Shown: piece by piece, positions 9,240-17,785 of the stretch
Position numbering within the stretch: the first letter of the stretch is position 1
Layout of the letters: each line of letters starts with the position of its first letter
Translations under genes and position numbers: made by a program
NCBI RefSeq assembly: GCF_030540875.1
Contig: NZ_JAUOEM010000010.1
Location: 41,515 to 105,514 of the forward strand
Direction: 5' to 3'
Source of the DNA: Flavivirga amylovorans
Lineage (GTDB): Bacteria > Bacteroidota > Bacteroidia > Flavobacteriales > Flavobacteriaceae
DNA: 64,000 nt
Notes under the pieces: model-generated
What the model saw: the letters and a program-made list of their open reading frames with translations, nothing else
Database searches by the model: none
What the model was told of the DNA's origin: nothing

Positions 9240-9386
9240 CCAATATTAGGGCGGCTTTATTTAAAGATAGTCATCTATTTTCAATTGTTTTTCTTAGTAT
9301 TATTTATAGATATCTTAATAAAATTAAGTTTAGAGGCACCAATTTTATGGGCTCCCCCAATATTTTATAGTACTTGGTGTAGTTGA
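9231..9386 (+). pseudogene. Truncated YhhN-family gene copy
   Basis: An ATG-started frame of 51 codons whose middle (IDILIKLSLEAPILWAPPI) aligns with the N-terminus of the intact YhhN-family protein encoded 460 bp downstream (IDILVKLNL, then the KPPI segment). The frame stops right after this first region, and the other membrane helices of the family are missing. It is best read as the stump of a duplicated or paralogous gene. A palindromic repeat begins 17 nt after the stop and may mark the break point. Confidence 0.6.
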
Positions 9387-9402
9387 AGAAACTAATTTTT
9401 TA

Positions 9403-9576
9403 TTAGTTAACGTGAATCTTGCTTAAGAGTTCAAGATGTCACTTCGGGTGAAATTCTGGAAGAATTTTGTATCGAGAAGCTTTTTGGGGCGAAAATTTAC
9501 TTGTTTTCGATACGATTTTTTGCAAAAATCACTCAAACTGACATAAATTTTCTTATCCAAGATTCACGTTAGCTAA
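9403..9576. repeat. Long palindromic intergenic repeat element
   Basis: The outer arms 9403-9428 and 9551-9576 are inverted copies (23 of 26 bases match, core ACGTGAATCTTG). Inside, a second imperfect palindrome begins TGTCACTTCGGGTG (about 9435) and returns as CACTCAAACTGACA (about 9530), with TATCGAGAA/TTTTCGATA near the centre. This build, a TGTCA-TTCG-GTGA arm with ATCGAGA, is a type of dispersed repeat I recall from Flavobacteriaceae intergenic DNA. The whole could form one long hairpin. Confidence 0.65.
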
Positions 9577-9607
9577 AAAGAAACATTCAATTTAATTTTT
9601 GTGTTAG

Positions 9608-9715
9608 AAATTTTACGTATTTATTTTACATTATGTTGAAGAGAAAATAAAAAAAACAGGAACAGTTGTAAAAGATGACATCAATGATATTGGTAAGGAT
9701 TTAAAGAGCGATTAA
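9608..9715 (+). pseudogene. Orphan 3' end of a small gene
   Basis: A 35-codon open stretch with no start codon of its own that ends with VVKDDINDIGKDLKSD and a TAA. The charged, regularly spaced end resembles the C-terminus of small YtxH/CsbD-like stress proteins. It follows the palindromic repeat at 9403-9576 and has no recognisable 5' half. A gene remnant is the simplest reading, but chance coding is possible. Confidence 0.3.
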
Positions 9716-9847
9716 TTACCTTAAAAGTAAAAGAAAAGAAAAATTAATTTCGGCTTGTTTATAAAGGTGTAATTTTTTTCTTATTTTGTCAAAGGTTTAC
9801 AACTTTATTGGATGTAGATTTTTTTAATAGCCCTTAAAAGATATACT

Positions 9848-10543
9848 GTGTTGCATATTTTTAAAAATGAAAAAAAAATCAGTATCATTTTTTTTATCAT
9901 TTTAACTATAGATATTTTAGTTAAACTAAACCTTGATCCTTTTCCTTATAGATATATTTCAAAGCCGCCTATAATACTCCTTTTATTTTTGTATTACCAC
10001 TATAATAATAATGAAAAACGAAAGATAAAAAAATTATGGGTAACCTTGGCATTATGCAGTTTTCTATTAGCAGACATATTTATTATAAAACATACTAATA
10101 TCATTCTTTTAAGTGTAAGCCTGCTTCTTTTTGCTTTAGCAAAAGTTTTTTTGAGTTTACGGCTTTCACATAAATCAGATTTTAATATTATAAGGTTGAT
10201 TCCTTTTTCTATAGTTATAGGTGCCTATACAATTTTTATAGTGAGTTTGCTTTTCGATAGCTTAAAAAGTTTTTTTGTACCAGCTTTACTTAGTTTTTTT
10301 ATATCATTACTGCTTATTCAATTTGCTTTTTTAAGAAAAGACGTTGTAGATAAAACTAGTTATTTATATGTATTCTTTGGGATTATTCTATATATGATAT
10401 GTGAGAGTATGATGGCAATTAAAACGTTTAAAATGGACTTACCAATGCAAGACATTTTAATTATGCTATTTTATGGTATAGCCATATATCTTATTGTTTT
10501 TGGAATTGTAAAAGAGCATAAACATGATATCAATTCTTTTTAA
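9848..10543 (+). CDS. YhhN-family membrane protein
   Basis: A 231-residue integral membrane protein with about eight hydrophobic segments. It shows YhhN/TMEM86 features: the KPPIILLLFLYY segment (about 39-50), LALCSFLLADIF, FALAKVFLSLRLSH, and a C-terminal YGIAIYLIVFGIVKE. Characterised TMEM86 members are lysoplasmalogenases acting in membranes; bacterial members are mostly untested. No in-frame ATG exists near the N-terminus, so translation starts at GTG 9848 or TTG 9851. The 3' end overlaps the convergent oligopeptide-binding protein gene by 14 bp. A truncated relative lies upstream at 9231-9386. Confidence 0.78.
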   Translation: MLHIFKNEKKISIIFFIILTIDILVKLNLDPFPYRYISKPPIILLLFLYYHYNNNEKRKIKKLWVTLALCSFLLADIFIIKHTNIILLSVSLLLFALAKVFLSLRLSHKSDFNIIRLIPFSIVIGAYTIFIVSLLFDSLKSFFVPALLSFFISLLLIQFAFLRKDVVDKTSYLYVFFGIILYMICESMMAIKTFKMDLPMQDILIMLFYGIAIYLIVFGIVKEHKHDINSF

Positions 10544-12155
10544 CTCGTCTTAAATCCAATAAATTGATAGGGTTGATACCCAGCCCAGAAACGTTTTTCC
10601 TTGTAAATCGGACCACTTCATCATAGTATAAAGGAACCATAATAGCATTTTGCATGGCTATAGAATCCATGGTTGTGTATATATGCTTTCTTTCTTCAAT
10701 ATTAGTAATGGTAAAAGCTTTGTTGTACAAGCTATCAAATTGTGCGTTTTTAAAGTGAAAATAATTTGAGCCGTTGGGAGCGAAATTTTTACTATAGAAT
10801 ATAGATAAATAATTTTCTGCATCCAAATAATCTGCAATCCAAGAGCTTCTAAACATATCAACTTTACCATTTGATCTAGCAGTTCTTAAAGTGGCTTCAG
10901 GCATCACATCAACTTTAATTATTAATCCTGTTTTTCCAAGTTCACGTTGAATAAATTCGCAAAAGCTTAAGTAGTTGCTCGTAGTTGTTAAAGTTATTTC
11001 AGGTTTTGAGATACCACTTTCTTTTTTAAATTGCTCAACCAATTGTTTTGCCTTTTCTGGTTGATAGCTAAAACCAATAGATTCATTATGCCCAGGAAGA
11101 CCTTTGGGAATAAAACCACCATTAGCAGGATTACCGATGTCGTTTCGTAAATAAATCATCATTTTTTTTCTGTCAAATCCATAATTTATGGCTTTCCGAA
11201 TTAATTCAGATTGTATTTCTGGTGTTTTGGAGTCTAAATAAAAACCCAGATATTCAGAGTTTAAATAAGGTCCCTGAATCATATTTATAGTTTCTTTATA
11301 AGTATTACGAAGCTGCCCATCTGCTGTTAACAATTCATCTTTATAAGAAGCGTCTAGACTGTTTAAGAAATCTATATTACCTTGAGCAAATTGTAAAAAT
11401 TCACTTTGTTTGTCTGGTAAAAAAGTAATGGCTACAGCCTCTAAATAGGGTAGTGGTATACCATTACTATCTTTTTCAAAATAGTTGTTGTTTTTTCTAA
11501 AGACGAGTTTAATATTTTCTTCCCAACGTTTAAACTGAAAAGGACCGGTACCAATAGGGTGCGATCTAAAATCATTACCATAATGTTCTGCAATTTCTTT
11601 AGGAATAACTGAGCAATACTTCATAGATAATAATCCTATAAAAGCAGGGAATGGTTGCTTTAATTCAATTTTAAAAAGCGTATCATTTACGGCTTCAAAG
11701 TCATTCACTTTTTTTAAAACCCAATTTCCTGGTGCTGCAATTTTTTCATCTCTTAACCTGTTAAAACTATATTTAAAATCTTCGGCAACAACTATTCTTG
11801 TTGAGTCCTTTCCAAATAATTCATGTTTATGAAAATAAACATCATCTCGTAGTGTAAATGAGTAATGGAGTCCATCATCTGATATTGTCCAATTTTTAGC
11901 AATACATGGTAAAATGTTTAAGTCACTATCCAATTGTACTAAGCCATTAAATAATTGGTTGCTAACCCAGGTGTCTTGCAAGGTTCTTGAAAATGCTGGA
12001 TCTAAGGTGTTTATGTTGGCGTGTTCATTATATCTGAAAACTAAATGGTCTTTATTAATTGATGTATTATTTGTACATGAATTTAATAACATATAAAAAC
12101 AAGCTACAAATAAAAAAAATGTTAGGTATGTCGTGTTTGTTTTCACTAATTTCAT
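10530..12155 (-). CDS. Oligopeptide ABC transporter substrate-binding lipoprotein
   Basis: A 541-residue SBP_bac_5 (DppA/OppA-like) protein. The leader ends in the lipobox LLNSC (C27), so it is a lipoprotein. The family fold is visible from FRYNEHANINTLDPAFSRTLQD through YSFTLRDDVYFH, GTGPF, KAINYGFDR and a C-terminal MVPLYYDEVVRFTRKNVSG. It would bind peptides for import, but no matching permease or ATPase genes are next to it; the ABC pair upstream is of another type. This orphan arrangement is seen in other Bacteroidetes. The 3' end overlaps the convergent YhhN gene. Confidence 0.93.
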   Translation of the reverse strand: MKLVKTNTTYLTFFLFVACFYMLLNSCTNNTSINKDHLVFRYNEHANINTLDPAFSRTLQDTWVSNQLFNGLVQLDSDLNILPCIAKNWTISDDGLHYSFTLRDDVYFHKHELFGKDSTRIVVAEDFKYSFNRLRDEKIAAPGNWVLKKVNDFEAVNDTLFKIELKQPFPAFIGLLSMKYCSVIPKEIAEHYGNDFRSHPIGTGPFQFKRWEENIKLVFRKNNNYFEKDSNGIPLPYLEAVAITFLPDKQSEFLQFAQGNIDFLNSLDASYKDELLTADGQLRNTYKETINMIQGPYLNSEYLGFYLDSKTPEIQSELIRKAINYGFDRKKMMIYLRNDIGNPANGGFIPKGLPGHNESIGFSYQPEKAKQLVEQFKKESGISKPEITLTTTSNYLSFCEFIQRELGKTGLIIKVDVMPEATLRTARSNGKVDMFRSSWIADYLDAENYLSIFYSKNFAPNGSNYFHFKNAQFDSLYNKAFTITNIEERKHIYTTMDSIAMQNAIMVPLYYDEVVRFTRKNVSGLGINPINLLDLRRVKKN

Positions 12156-12189
12156 TTAAATGTAAATAGTTTAAATAGTTGTTTTATTC

Positions 12190-13950
12190 TCATCCTTCAG
12201 GCAAAGCTTTCCAACTTTTAATAATGTTAGAATAAAAATATATAAAGAGTAAATTAACCACAAACAAAATATAACTCCAATATATGCCTAAACTATGTAA
12301 TAGATTAAAACAAGCATCATTATTATAATGGGAATAATCTTCAACACATGCATCAGATTGGTGTAAAGATATAATTGTAATTATTAGAAAAATGTAAAGT
12401 ATAAAACCAGCGATCGATATATTTAAACAAATTGAAACAATAAGTTTTTTTATTTTTTTTGCATAAAATAGGGGAATAGATAAAATGACGAAACCTAATA
12501 TCAAGGTTAAATACGATACAAAATACTCAACGGTGTTACCATTTGATTTTGTTATATATGCATAAAGAGCGGTTAACAATATTACTAGCATAGTCAATAA
12601 ACCAATACTTATTATTGTAAAGAGTAATGACTTTAAGCCAGTAACTCTAAACATAAATACCAAAGAAGAGAAAAAGAATGCTAGCCATATAAAAAAGTGT
12701 ATGCTTTGTGAAAAGGGATTACTTTCTTTTATGTCTTCAATATTTTCAAAGACCCTATGCAAAGAATCATTGTCTAAATAATAATTTGAGATATGATCTT
12801 TGTAAAAAGCTTCAATAGCAGTTTTGGGTTTACTTGGTTCAAATTGAAATTCTTCTTTAGGTTGATTTCTAATTAAGTGTTTTAATTCAAAGTTGTCATT
12901 TGGGTGATAAACCATATCAAACCAACTATCTGCAGTTAAGTTATGTTTAATACTATATTGATTGCAAATCATTAAAAAATCTGACAATATTTTTTTAATC
13001 TCGTTCGGATCATTTCGTTTTAAAAGGTCATAACCCAATTTATTCCATAGTTTATTTTTCTTGAAATCCGTTCGGTGATTAAGGTTTTCATACTCGTAAG
13101 TATCGTATTCAGAGTGATTATATTGGACATTTTCTTGATCTGACCTATCTTTTTCGGATAAATAAAAGTTGTTTGAATAATTAAAATAACTAGGTTTCAC
13201 CGTTTGAACATGACTAGAAACATCAAAAAGAGAATCTTTAAAAAAATAAGTTCTAATGGTATCTTTTGTTTTATAATATACATAACCTTTATAAGAACTA
13301 TCGGTTACCATTTGGTTTAAGGTTCCATCTTTTTTATAAAGCGTATAAAATCTGTAATTGTAATCCAAAAATTTTAAAGACAAACTATCTTTATCTTGGT
13401 TTGCTCCATTATAAGTTTCACAATAAAGGGTATCGAAAGGATGTGGGTAACTACGTTGATTAATAGTATAGTCTTGTGTGTTTTTAGAAAAGAACAATGC
13501 AGCAGCATTAGATGCAATAATTTCTCTTTCTACACTTTCGTCATCATATTTAAAAGATATATAAGACTTAACACCGAAATTATATGAAATATAATATGTG
13601 GTGGAAAATAAGATTAATATTAAATAAATTAAAAATTGCTTAAATAATTGTAATCGGGTAGTTGGATAAAAACTTTTAAAGGCATTATTTTTAAATAGTA
13701 AAATAAGCCATATAACGAGCATTAAGATAGATATTATAATGCTGATGTAAATAGTGCCATTTTCGAAAAAAATAGATTTGGCACTATATTCGTGTAAAAT
13801 TTCTGGATTAGTAATTGCAAAGAACCCAAAAATAAAAAATAAACCATGTAAAATTATTGCTGAAGCTAAAACCCATAATAGCTTTGTATTCCAGATTATG
13901 GGATGATTTTCAAGCAGATATTGATTGGTCTTATGTATAAAATTTTTCAT
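12190..13950 (-). CDS. Membrane subunit of an uncharacterised ABC system
   Basis: A 586-residue protein with no domain I recognise. Three hydrophobic helices at the N-terminus (about 25-45, 70-90, 108-128) are followed by a polar region of about 290 residues (about 130-420) rich in Tyr, Asp, Asn and Lys. Five more helices follow in the C-terminal third (about 421-580). The polar block is probably periplasmic. The gene starts 10 nt after the stop of an ABC ATPase gene, so the two almost certainly form one ABC complex, with this protein as a permease of ABC-2-like layout. The substrate is unknown, and nearby genes give no clear hint. Confidence 0.7.
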   Translation of the reverse strand: MKNFIHKTNQYLLENHPIIWNTKLLWVLASAIILHGLFFIFGFFAITNPEILHEYSAKSIFFENGTIYISIIISILMLVIWLILLFKNNAFKSFYPTTRLQLFKQFLIYLILILFSTTYYISYNFGVKSYISFKYDDESVEREIIASNAAALFFSKNTQDYTINQRSYPHPFDTLYCETYNGANQDKDSLSLKFLDYNYRFYTLYKKDGTLNQMVTDSSYKGYVYYKTKDTIRTYFFKDSLFDVSSHVQTVKPSYFNYSNNFYLSEKDRSDQENVQYNHSEYDTYEYENLNHRTDFKKNKLWNKLGYDLLKRNDPNEIKKILSDFLMICNQYSIKHNLTADSWFDMVYHPNDNFELKHLIRNQPKEEFQFEPSKPKTAIEAFYKDHISNYYLDNDSLHRVFENIEDIKESNPFSQSIHFFIWLAFFFSSLVFMFRVTGLKSLLFTIISIGLLTMLVILLTALYAYITKSNGNTVEYFVSYLTLILGFVILSIPLFYAKKIKKLIVSICLNISIAGFILYIFLIITIISLHQSDACVEDYSHYNNDACFNLLHSLGIYWSYILFVVNLLFIYFYSNIIKSWKALPEG

Positions 13951-13960
13951 TGATTTAACT

Positions 13961-15118
13961 TTAGGAAACGAAGAAACGTCTTGTGGATTTTGTTATGTTA
14001 CGTATGTAAATAACATCTATTTCATGCTTTCCTAAAGTTTCAAGTACTAAAGGGAAAGCTATTTTAATAGGGAAATAAACAATAAAAATTCCACCATTAA
14101 AAATTAGTTTTTCAAGACTTAAATCGGTAAAAATCTGTTTGAGTTTTTCCCTTTCACAATTACAGTCAATTTCTACGATTAAATAATTACTGGTATTAGT
14201 AGTCGCACTTTCAGCCTTATTGTGCTTATGCATTCCATTCTTAAGATATATTACTTTATCAGATACCTTTTCTACTTCATATAATTGTTGAGAACTTAAT
14301 ATTAATGCGATGGGGTTATTTATCGAGTTACATATAGACTTTAAATCTTCTAAAATTACTTGCTGCGCTAATACATCTAAGTTAGCCAAAGGTTCATCTA
14401 AAAGCAATAATTCAGGTTGTCTTAATAATGTTCTAGCCAACTCAAAACGCATTTTATAACCAGAAGACAGTTCATTCCACTTTAAATGTTTATAATTCCA
14501 TAAACCAAAACGAGCAATCATCATCAAAACTCTAGTTTCGTTTTCTTTAGGATCCATACCATAATTTGACAAAACGAATTTTAAATTATCTTTAAGACTG
14601 CCATACCATTTTTGAGTTCGTTGTGGAATGTATACTAAGTTAGAGCGCAAATCATAGTCGCTATTAAAATCCTTATCAAAATTAAATTTTAAAGAGCCTT
14701 CGTTGTGTTTTAATTCTTTAGCTAAAATTCTTAATAGTGTGGTTTTTCCATTTCCATTTTCACCAACTAACCCATAAACATCGCCTTTATGAATCTTAAT
14801 TGAAATTGGCCCCAATTTAAAGCGATTGGCACCATAACTTTTAATAATATTGGTTCCTGTTACTACTGGATGTTTTGTATTGTAATCTTCAATGGGGATT
14901 TTTGAGATTCTGCTCAGAATTTCTAGGCTTCTTTTTATAAGTTTTTCTTCATCATTTGGGTGTTTTTCTTTCCAATCTGTAAGTGCTATAACGTCATTGT
15001 AAATATCTAAGTCTTGCGTGTCTATAGCACAATCCATAAGTTTTCTATACCCTAAAAAAGTGTCTTTGTTTTCAAAAAAAGCAACCACTTCTTTAATTCG
15101 CGTTTCAGCTCTTGTCAT
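13961..15118 (-). CDS. ABC transporter ATP-binding protein
   Basis: A 385-residue cytoplasmic ATPase. Residues 1-80 form a helical extension not found in standard ATPase subunits. The ATPase domain follows with Walker A GENGNGKTT (119-127), a Q-loop at PQRTQ, signature LSSGYK (217-222) and Walker B LLLLDEP (237-243) with D-loop LANLD. A C-terminal domain of about 80 residues follows. It is 10 nt upstream of the 586-residue membrane protein and is its likely partner. The N-terminal extension looks HEAT-like or regulatory, but I cannot assign it. Confidence 0.88.
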   Translation of the reverse strand: MTRAETRIKEVVAFFENKDTFLGYRKLMDCAIDTQDLDIYNDVIALTDWKEKHPNDEEKLIKRSLEILSRISKIPIEDYNTKHPVVTGTNIIKSYGANRFKLGPISIKIHKGDVYGLVGENGNGKTTLLRILAKELKHNEGSLKFNFDKDFNSDYDLRSNLVYIPQRTQKWYGSLKDNLKFVLSNYGMDPKENETRVLMMIARFGLWNYKHLKWNELSSGYKMRFELARTLLRQPELLLLDEPLANLDVLAQQVILEDLKSICNSINNPIALILSSQQLYEVEKVSDKVIYLKNGMHKHNKAESATTNTSNYLIVEIDCNCEREKLKQIFTDLSLEKLIFNGGIFIVYFPIKIAFPLVLETLGKHEIDVIYIRNITKSTRRFFVS

Positions 15119-15165
15119 TTGTTATTGTAGATTATTAGCTTTTAGTTCAAGTCTTCAAACTTAGA

Positions 15166-15196
15166 TTGTATTACTTGTAGCAATTACGTAAATTTG
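15166..15196 (+). promoter_or_regulatory. Promoter of mtaB
   Basis: TTG at 15166-15168, a 20-nt spacer, then TAAATTTG at 15189-15196. This is a consensus Bacteroidetes promoter in the divergent gap between the ABC ATPase gene and mtaB, 70 nt before the mtaB start. Confidence 0.72.
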
Positions 15197-15265
15197 CAGG
15201 CTTTTAAGTTAGAAAACAAGTAAATATAAATACATTTCCATCGTAAAGGAAATGAAAAAGAAAAA

Positions 15266-16606
15266 ATGAAGAAAAAAGTCGCATTTTATACTTTAGGTTG
15301 TAAGCTGAATTTCTCAGAGACATCAACTATAGCAAGAACCTTTACAGATGAGGGTTTTGATCGTGTGGATTTTTCTGAAAAAGCAGATATTTATGTGATT
15401 AATACTTGTTCGGTTACAGAGAATGCGGACAAACGTTTTAAAACAATAGTAAAGCAAGCACAGAAAGCCAATTCAGATGCATTTGTTGCAGCAGTAGGAT
15501 GTTACGCCCAATTAAAACCTCAGGAATTAGCAGATGTTAATGGTGTAGATTTAGTTTTAGGAGCTACTGAGAAATTTAACATTACTGCTTTTATTAACGA
15601 TTTGCTTAGTCATCCCGAGCGCAGTCGAGGGGTTGGACAGATACATTCTTGTGAAATAGAAGATGCCGATTTTTACGTAGGGAGTTATTCTATTGGGGAT
15701 AGAACGCGAGCATTTTTAAAAGTTCAGGACGGCTGCGATTATAAATGTACTTATTGCACCATCCCTTTAGCACGTGGTATTTCACGAAGTGATACCATGG
15801 AAAATGTTTTAAAAAATGCTCAAGAGATTTCTAAACAAAATATAAAAGAAATTGTTCTTACTGGTGTTAATATTGGTGATTACGGAAAAGGAGAGTTTGG
15901 AAATAAAAAACATGAACATACATTTTTAGATTTGGTTACTAAACTGGATACCGTAGAAGGTATTGAACGATTAAGAATTTCGTCTATAGAACCCAATCTT
16001 TTGAAAAATGAAACTATTGATTTGGTATCTAAATCAAGAGCTTTTGTTCCCCATTTCCATGTTCCGTTACAATCTGGAAGTAACGAGATTCTTAAAAAAA
16101 TGAAACGACGTTATATGCGAGAATTGTATGTAGATCGTGTTTCAAAAATAAAAGAAGTCATGCCTCATGCTTGTATAGGTGTGGATGTTATTGTTGGTTT
16201 CCCAGGAGAAACAGACGATCATTTTCTGGAAACTTATAATTTTTTGAATGAATTAGATATTTCATATTTACATGTGTTTACATACTCTGAGCGTGATAAT
16301 ACTGAAGCTACAGAAATGGATGGAGTCGTATCTAACAATATAAGAAGCAAGCGTAGTAAAATGCTGAGAGGCTTATCGGTTAAAAAACGGCGCGCTTTTT
16401 ACGAGAGTCAATTAGGTTCTAAGAGGATCGTTTTGTTTGAAAGCGAAAATAAAGAAGGTTATATTCATGGGTTTACAGAGAACTACGTTAAAGTAAAAAC
16501 ACCTTGGAACCCTGAATTGATTAATACATTGCATCATGTTGATCTTACGAAAATTGATGACGATGGTTTAGTAAGGTTTGAATTTTCTAAAGCAGTTTCA
16601 AACTAG
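15266..16606 (+). CDS. mtaB: tRNA methylthiotransferase MtaB with repeat-derived insert
   Basis: A 446-residue radical-SAM methylthiotransferase that adds the 2-methylthio group to t6A37 (MtaB family) in tRNA. The UPF0004 domain has cluster cysteines C12, C48 and C79; the radical SAM motif CDYKCTYC gives C157, C161 and C164; a TRAM-like region closes the C-terminus. All catalytic cysteines are intact. Residues 115-123 (SHPERSRGV) lie in the linker between the two domains and are the translation of a dispersed palindromic repeat arm (15609-15633) inserted in frame. The linker is a tolerant site, so activity is probably kept. A promoter lies at 15166-15196. Confidence 0.94.
   Translation: MKKKVAFYTLGCKLNFSETSTIARTFTDEGFDRVDFSEKADIYVINTCSVTENADKRFKTIVKQAQKANSDAFVAAVGCYAQLKPQELADVNGVDLVLGATEKFNITAFINDLLSHPERSRGVGQIHSCEIEDADFYVGSYSIGDRTRAFLKVQDGCDYKCTYCTIPLARGISRSDTMENVLKNAQEISKQNIKEIVLTGVNIGDYGKGEFGNKKHEHTFLDLVTKLDTVEGIERLRISSIEPNLLKNETIDLVSKSRAFVPHFHVPLQSGSNEILKKMKRRYMRELYVDRVSKIKEVMPHACIGVDVIVGFPGETDDHFLETYNFLNELDISYLHVFTYSERDNTEATEMDGVVSNNIRSKRSKMLRGLSVKKRRAFYESQLGSKRIVLFESENKEGYIHGFTENYVKVKTPWNPELINTLHHVDLTKIDDDGLVRFEFSKAVSN
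15609..15633 (+). repeat. Repeat arm inside mtaB
   Basis: GTCATCCCGAGCGCAGTCGAGGGG(T) has the form of one arm of a common bacterial intergenic palindrome. It reads in frame as SHPERSRGV within MtaB. The base composition is much richer in G and C than the surrounding gene, which supports an insertion. Confidence 0.6.
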
Positions 16607-16716
16607 AAAATCATAGTAAGTTTGCATATTACCCAGAGTTTTGCTCAGTTCGACTTATTTATTATGCAAATAAAATAACACACTATACTTTTACTTGAGT
16701 TAATCATGTCCCAAAT

Positions 16717-17217
16717 ATGAATAAATTACTTTTTATTTTATGTTTTGCATTATTTATTACTAGTTGTTCAAGCGAGGATGATGGTGATATGTCAGTTGTG
16801 GGTACATGGAAGTTAACAGCTTGGGACGTAGTAGGTGGATTTGATATCAATAACGATGGTACTACTAATACTAATATTTTAGATGAAATCGAATGTGAAA
16901 ATAATGAAACTTTAACTTTCGATGTTAACAATGTTGTAGCTTCAAATAAAACCTTCAATCCAGATGTCAATATTGCTTTACAAGAAGGCACTACAGATAA
17001 ATATATGTTTAATGTAGCCTGCGACGAAGAAGGTATAATTGGATTAGCAACTTCATACTCTCAAAATTTAGATATAGTCCTATTTAATGGGATTGAGTCT
17101 ACTGTAATTGGTAATCAATTGTTTCGTTTAATGAAAGGATCTATAAAAATATATAATGAAGATTTTACTGAGATAATTACTACTAGGGATGTAACATTTG
17201 TTTATACTAGACAATAA
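16717..17217 (+). CDS. Small lipocalin-like lipoprotein
   Basis: A 166-residue lipoprotein with a short leader and lipobox FITSC (C17), followed by an acidic linker SSEDDGD. The mature part begins VVGTWKLTAWDVVGG, the usual start of lipocalin-like beta-barrel domains in Bacteroidetes lipoproteins, and ends with beta-strand-rich sequence. The ligand and role are unknown. It lies 110 nt after mtaB and is closed by the terminator at 17241-17274, so it is probably its own unit. Confidence 0.78.
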   Translation: MNKLLFILCFALFITSCSSEDDGDMSVVGTWKLTAWDVVGGFDINNDGTTNTNILDEIECENNETLTFDVNNVVASNKTFNPDVNIALQEGTTDKYMFNVACDEEGIIGLATSYSQNLDIVLFNGIESTVIGNQLFRLMKGSIKIYNEDFTEIITTRDVTFVYTRQ

Positions 17218-17240
17218 TCAAGTATCTTCTTTCTAAAAAT

Positions 17241-17274
17241 AAAAAATCCGAAGCTATTTAGCTTCGGATTTTTT
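17241..17274. terminator. Bidirectional intrinsic terminator
   Basis: The stem AAAAAATCCGAAGCT/AGCTTCGGATTTTTT around a 4-nt loop, between the convergent lipoprotein and N-acetyltransferase genes. T-runs occur on both strands. Confidence 0.9.
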
Positions 17275-17297
17275 ATGCTTATTTTTTGTCTCAAAAA

Positions 17298-17594
17298 TTA
17301 AATTCTTACTCCAACAGGAAGCATACGTTTGTATTTTCTATTACTTCTTACAAACTTAGCAATTTCAGGACTTGTTGGTACAACACTTAGATTACGTTCT
17401 TGAATTTGTTCGAAAACAGCTTCTAGAAATTCTTTGCTAAATTCTTGGTCTTTAATACCTTCTGGAATAATTAGCTTTGTTAAGAAAATCTTCCTTTCTT
17501 GCAAAGAATATTCAATTTTAGCTAAATGGTCATCAATTTTTATTTCAAATTGACGTAAAAAATCGTTGTCAATTAATTCTGCAGCTTCAACCAT
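17298..17594 (-). CDS. GNAT-like N-acetyltransferase (YjdJ type)
   Basis: A 98-residue protein matching the short GNAT-like family (N-acetyltransferase, PF14542 type). It has KIDDHLAKIEYSLQERKIFLTKLIIPE, then an alpha-helical cofactor-binding segment and a closing VVPTSPEIAKFVRSN. I take the ATG at 17594 because the family starts near VEAAELIDN; an open stretch extends 15 codons further upstream from another ATG at 17639 but reads as leader DNA. These small enzymes lack a substrate domain and their targets are unknown. Confidence 0.78.
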   Translation of the reverse strand: MVEAAELIDNDFLRQFEIKIDDHLAKIEYSLQERKIFLTKLIIPEGIKDQEFSKEFLEAVFEQIQERNLSVVPTSPEIAKFVRSNRKYKRMLPVGVRI

Positions 17595-17785
17595 GGTAAT
17601 TTTTGTTTTATTTCTATAGGAGTTATAAATAGTGAACACTATTTATATAACTTTGTTTTGCAAAAGTACAAAAAAAAATTGTCATTTTAACGATAAAATA
17701 AGGTTAATGCCTTATGGAATAAACCTTTAGAATAGGTTTTTGCATTTAGAAGGCAATTTTTTTGTTAAATTCTATTTTAGTTTCA

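Noticed and set aside
16704..16991. Antisense frame of 95 codons over the lipocalin-like lipoprotein
   Set aside because: The sense frame has a lipobox and a lipocalin start; the antisense frame is a shadow with no features.
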